Assembly (NCBI GenBank): GCA_028679775.1
Contig: JAJRAX010000260.1
Location: forward strand, 1 to 7,221
DNA from: Methanothrix sp.
GTDB lineage: Archaea > Halobacteriota > Methanosarcinia > Methanotrichales > Methanotrichaceae
Length of the DNA: 7,221 nucleotides
Reading direction: 5' to 3'
Positions within the stretch are counted from its first letter, which is position 1. Each line of letters opens with the position of its first letter. The position numbers and the translations under genes were made by a program. Below the pieces are notes generated by a model. That model searched no databases and had not been told where the DNA came from. It saw only the letters and a program-made list of their open reading frames with translations. Of this stretch, positions 5,084 to 7,221 are shown piece by piece.

Positions 5084-5369
5084 ATGAAAATGAGGGATCG
5101 TCTTTGCTGACGCTGGACTTAACCAGCCTGATTTAAATTTAGATCGCCTGCCGCCATCGGCCAAGCTTGTTATAAAAGTGCTGGAGTCAGGAAGCCTTTT
5201 GACTCAGAAGGACATCATAAACAAGACCTATCTTCCAGCCAGAACTGTGAGGTATGCATTGAGCCGTCTTCGAGAAAAGAACCTGATTCAAGAACGATTC
5301 TGCTTCCAGGACGCGCGCCAGAGCCTCTACGCACTGAACGCTCAGGCCTTGGAGGTGGTGACTGCATAA
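5084..5369 (+). CDS. Compact winged-helix regulator, paralogue of the 4328 gene's domain, with an apparent 1-base frameshift at its 5' end
   Basis: The TATA box and GTGATC/GGTGAG signals point to ATG 5084 (or 5090), but that frame reads only MKMRDRLC before TGA at 5108. The next frame is open from 5094 to the stop at 5367-5369. It encodes GIVFADAGLNQPDLNLDRLPPSAKL..., then the full winged helix with LTQKDII, ARTVRYALSRLR and ERFCFQDARQSLY. Removing one G from the GGG at 5094-5096 joins the two into a 94-residue protein starting MKMRIVFADAG. By hand count 43 of 63 residues match the domain of the 4328 gene. The only usual in-frame start otherwise is GTG 5178 (63 residues), which would lose the conserved LPPSAKLVIK helix. 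The options are a recent mutation (pseudogene), a sequencing error, or a recoded or truncated gene. There is no N-terminal signal peptide or Cys-rich part. Confidence 0.65.
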
Positions 5370-5429
5370 AACTTTTTCTATTTCCTTAATAACAGGAATG
5401 AGCGAAGATCACCCGAGATGGAGGATGAC

Positions 5430-5729
5430 ATGGATCATAAAATAGTGCAACTTAAAGGCAAACAAGCCGATGGATATGTGATACCTCTAGGGCCAATCAA
5501 TCTGGTCAACGTAGTAACCGATGTGGGAATGGTCGGCTGCGGGGCATTTGATGTCGCGGCCCTAAACAACTTCAGCTACCCGGCGGCCAAGGTCCGACCG
5601 GCCCGCGGCAGCTCAGTCGCCACCATCGACGACCTCTTGCAGGGAATCATCAAAGAGGTCAATCCGGCTGCAGAGAAACTGGGCATAAAGGTGGGCATCA
5701 CCGGCAAAGAAGCGCTCGATCTGCTTTAA
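5430..5729 (+). CDS. DUF1805 (YunC-like) family protein
   Basis: A 99-residue soluble protein resembling the DUF1805/YunC family. It has an N-terminal strand region (VIPLGPINLVNVVTDVGMVGCGAFDVAALN), the conserved GCGAFDV/LN segment at about 34-45, then an R-P-A-R-G segment and VATIDDLLQGIIKEVNPAAEKLGIKVGITGKEALDLL, the usual C-terminal pattern. Biochemical function is not established for this family. I chose ATG 5430 because GGAGG at 5420-5424 stands five bases before it. ATG 5418 in the same frame overlaps that Shine-Dalgarno and has none of its own. The gene follows the winged-helix paralogue by 60 bases on the same strand. The intervening T-rich stretch (ACTTTTTCTATTTCCTT, about 5370-5386) could be a terminator, so co-transcription is uncertain. 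Confidence 0.83.
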   Translation: MDHKIVQLKGKQADGYVIPLGPINLVNVVTDVGMVGCGAFDVAALNNFSYPAAKVRPARGSSVATIDDLLQGIIKEVNPAAEKLGIKVGITGKEALDLL

Positions 5730-5796
5730 ACCAGAAGATTTTATAGAGACGGGAAAATAGCGCAACTTGAGTTCGCTAATCCTCGCATGGACAGAT

Positions 5797-5807
5797 AAAA
5801 AAGAAAA
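5797..5807 (-). terminator. Oligo-T terminator of the radical SAM gene
   Basis: The minus strand reads TTTTCTTTTTT about 20-30 bases past the radical SAM stop codon (5827-5829), a typical archaeal T-tract terminator. It lies between this gene and the convergent DUF1805 gene. Confidence 0.45.
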
Positions 5808-5826
5808 TTGTCAGGGATCTTCAAGC

Positions 5827-7041
5827 TCAAGCCTGCCACATCAGGAGAGTGGTGTCTCTCCAGCCATTGATCTTTAAAAACGGCGCTGCCCTCTTGATCC
5901 GGACACCCATCGCCGCCAACTGGCTTTTAGCTGCTAACGGCTTCTTCTTTCGGTATGCAATTATCCTCTCTGCGCCCTTTGGACCTATGCCAGGAACCCT
6001 CAGCAGCTCCTGGTAGGATGCGGCATTGGGGTCAACTGGCTGATCCAAATGCTCCCTGGCTATGGCCAATTTCGGATCTGCGTTATCGAGAAATCCTGAA
6101 TCGCCGAATGCCTGGCGGATCTCGCTCGCCTGAAAGTGGTAGACACGGTAGAGCCAGTCCATCTGGTAGAGGCGATGCTCTCGCCAGAGAGGCTGAGCTG
6201 GTCGGCACTCAAAGGAGGTTCCCTGCTGAGGGGAGAATGCGCTGTAGTATGCCCGCTTTACGCCTATTTCCTTGTATTCGTAAAGCACCCTCTGAAAGAT
6301 CTCTTCATCGCTCTCCCCGGCTGCGCCAACAACCAGTTGAGTGGTCTGGCCTGCTGGCAGGACACGTGATCTGCCGCCGGCCTCAGCTCTTAAATCATGC
6401 ATGAACCGGCTGATGTACCTCTGCCTCTGAACGATATCGCTCTCGTAGCTCTTGGTAGAGCAGATATCGCCAAGACGCGAAGCAGACGAGGCCTCCAAAT
6501 TGATGCTGACCCGATCTGCCAAAAGCATGGCCTCCTGAATGTGAGCCTCGGAGGCTCCGGGCAGGACCTTGAGATGAATATATCCAGAAAAGGAGTACTT
6601 GCTCCTAAGCAGCCTGGCAGTCTCAACCATCTTCTCCATGATCCGATCCTCATCTCTTCCGGCCCCGGAGGAGAGAAAGAGCCCCTCAATGTAATTTCCC
6701 CGGTAGAGAGTAAGTGTGATCCTGGCCAGCTCCTCCGGGGTGTAGGAGAATGCCTGTGGCTTGGAGCTGCAGCTCGCGGCGTTGGTGCAGTAGCTGCACT
6801 GATGGCTGCAGTGATTGGTGAAAAGGGTCTTGAAGAGGCTAACGCATCTGCCGTCCTGAGTAAAAGCATGGCATATGCCGGGCAGAGGCGTATCGCGAGG
6901 TGAGTACGTGGAGGCGCAGACGTCATGACTGGTGCCATCTCCGAGAGAAATAAGTTTCCTCTCATCCACTCCAGCCGCCAGGCCTAAGGAATCGAACCTG
7001 CTCTCCTCTGCCAGGTGGGCCATCTTCTCAAGGGTGACCAT
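5827..7041 (-). CDS. Putative DNA modification/repair radical SAM protein with C-terminal helix-hairpin-helix
   Basis: A 404-residue protein matching the family described as putative DNA modification/repair radical SAM protein (TIGR03916, named for its linkage to a uracil-DNA-glycosylase-like protein). It carries the radical SAM [4Fe-4S] motif C78-SHQ-C82-SY-C85 (SHQCSYC), preceded by GICHAFTQDGRCVSLFKTLFTN with extra cysteines. Further segments are YTPEELA...LYRGNYIEGLFLSSGAG, GYIHLKVLPGAS, LADRVSINLEA and AGQTTQLVVGAAGESDEEI. A C-terminal HhH segment LLRVPGIGPKGAERII (346-361) is non-specific DNA-binding. The substrate reaction is unknown. Start: ATG 7041 fits the family N-terminus (VTLEKMAHLAEESRFDSLG) and lies about 27 bases after an ATTTATC box, suggesting a leaderless transcript. 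TTG 7062 in frame would add seven residues. No glycosylase partner is visible, because upstream DNA is occupied by a TnpB element. Confidence 0.9.
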   Translation of the reverse strand: MVTLEKMAHLAEESRFDSLGLAAGVDERKLISLGDGTSHDVCASTYSPRDTPLPGICHAFTQDGRCVSLFKTLFTNHCSHQCSYCTNAASCSSKPQAFSYTPEELARITLTLYRGNYIEGLFLSSGAGRDEDRIMEKMVETARLLRSKYSFSGYIHLKVLPGASEAHIQEAMLLADRVSINLEASSASRLGDICSTKSYESDIVQRQRYISRFMHDLRAEAGGRSRVLPAGQTTQLVVGAAGESDEEIFQRVLYEYKEIGVKRAYYSAFSPQQGTSFECRPAQPLWREHRLYQMDWLYRVYHFQASEIRQAFGDSGFLDNADPKLAIAREHLDQPVDPNAASYQELLRVPGIGPKGAERIIAYRKKKPLAAKSQLAAMGVRIKRAAPFLKINGWRDTTLLMWQA

Positions 7042-7064
7042 TGGATTAATCCGTGGGCGCAAAA

Positions 7065-7073
7065 GATAAATCC
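7065..7073 (-). promoter_or_regulatory. Candidate TATA box of the radical SAM gene
   Basis: GGATTTATC on the minus strand lies about 27 bases before ATG 7041, a spacing expected for a leaderless archaeal transcript. It sits between the start codon and the transposon end at about 7102-7107, so it appears to have survived the insertion. Confidence 0.4.
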
Positions 7074-7106
7074 ATTATCCTTGCGGGGCGAAAGTAATCC
7101 CGTCAA

Positions 7107-7221
7107 CTACCCCACCCTAAAGGATGGGGCTTGTGACTGCACAAAAAATCGCGTCACAATAGGCTGGCTGACTTCAGCCCTAAAAGCTATGTTCATAGCA
7201 GCGATGTGGTCAGCAGCACCA
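7107..7221 (-). CDS. tnpB: TnpB (IS200/IS605 family RNA-guided nuclease), C-terminal fragment at window edge
   Basis: Only the last 37 codons plus the TAG stop (7107-7109) are in the window; the rest lies beyond 7221. The reading GAADHIAAMNIAFRAEVSQPIV is the typical TnpB C-terminus (D-x-x-A-A-x-N-I-A). The Asp at 7209-7211 corresponds to the third RuvC catalytic acidic residue. The final residues (QAPSFRVG) are encoded by the element's right-end hairpin, as is usual for this group. TnpB is a guide-RNA-directed DNA endonuclease that helps the element persist; the 3' end of its transcript yields the omega-RNA. Whether the full gene is intact cannot be judged here. Confidence 0.82.
   Translation of the reverse strand, partial: GAADHIAAMNIAFRAEVSQPIVTRFFVQSQAPSFRVG
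7110..7129. repeat. Right-end hairpin of the TnpB element
   Basis: The two arms pair at seven positions with one C/A mismatch around a TAAA loop. The hairpin overlaps the last tnpB codons and lies at the 3' end of the expected omega-RNA scaffold, so guide bases would start shortly after it on the minus strand. Confidence 0.72.

Larger units (their letters stand above)
7102..7221 (-). mobile_element. Right end of an IS200/IS605-type (IS1341-like) insertion element
   Basis: The C-terminal end of tnpB runs into a stem-loop of C/G-rich arms at 7110-7129 around a TAAA loop. The arms are CCCCA-x-CC and GG-x-TGGGG, with one C/A mismatch. This subterminal hairpin is the expected recognition structure of Y1-transposase elements. 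The exact boundary is not determined. I place it near 7102 (GTTGAC on the minus strand just after the hairpin) by analogy with related elements. No tnpA is visible. Confidence 0.68.

Noticed and set aside
6390..6965. Minus-strand 191-codon frame and plus-strand 168-codon frame within the radical SAM gene
   Set aside because: Both overlap the radical SAM reading frame, which carries all family motifs. Their compositions are typical shadow frames of GC-rich coding sequence.
1..7221. CRISPR arrays, tRNA or rRNA genes
   Set aside because: No regularly spaced direct repeats, cloverleaf-like segments or rRNA motifs were seen on either strand.

Overview
The window looks like chromosomal DNA of a methanogenic archaeon, most likely of the Methanosarcinales and possibly Methanothrix-like. 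The evidence is a UbiA-family enzyme of archaeal ether-lipid synthesis, archaeal TATA-type boxes ahead of most genes, GGAGG/GTGAT-type ribosome binding sites, TTG and GTG starts, a nitrogenase-like protein, and small winged-helix regulators with an LPPSAK...RTVRYAL...ERFxFxDARQxLY signature that I associate with this order. The genus is a guess; the archaeal assignment is firm.

Layout. (1) Positions 1-1350, minus strand: the N-terminal 450 codons of a nitrogenase component 1-type protein, cut by the window edge. It keeps the cluster-binding cysteines but lacks catalytic residues of true dinitrogenase. (2) 1457-2686, minus: a winged-helix regulator followed 21 bases later by a DGGGP synthase (UbiA family) gene, a probable operon. 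(3) 2798-3214, plus, divergent from that operon: an iron-sulfur protein fusing a YjdI-like mono-cluster domain to a CDGSH domain. The 111-base divergent intergenic region is bracketed by a 13-base exact inverted repeat. (4) 3283-3549, minus: a small CxxC protein of unknown function. (5) 3550-3840: a gene-free AT-rich stretch with two perfect palindromes and an orphan plus-strand TATA box. (6) 3841-5369: a small cysteine-rich/winged-helix cluster. It holds an exported 14-cysteine protein (minus), a divergent ORF joining a signal peptide and Cys-rich region to a cytoplasmic-type winged-helix domain (plus), and a second, compact copy of that winged helix whose 5' end is frameshifted. (7) 5430-5729, plus: a DUF1805/YunC-like protein. 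(8) 5827-7041, minus: a radical SAM protein with a C-terminal helix-hairpin-helix, of the putative DNA modification/repair family. (9) 7107-7221, minus: the C-terminal end of an IS200/IS605-type TnpB and its right-end hairpin, inserted just upstream of the radical SAM gene.

How it fits together. The regulator-ubiA pair suggests local control of membrane-lipid synthesis, and the inverted repeat offers a candidate operator shared with the divergent Fe-S gene. Several products bind or probably bind metal or thiol clusters (nitrogenase-like, Fer4_19-CDGSH, radical SAM, Cys-rich exported proteins), but nothing in the sequence proves a shared pathway. The most unusual locus is the Cys-rich/winged-helix cluster at 3.8-5.4 kb. 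The TnpB remnant shows recent or past transposon activity beside the radical SAM promoter, so any omega-RNA guide would be drawn from that promoter.
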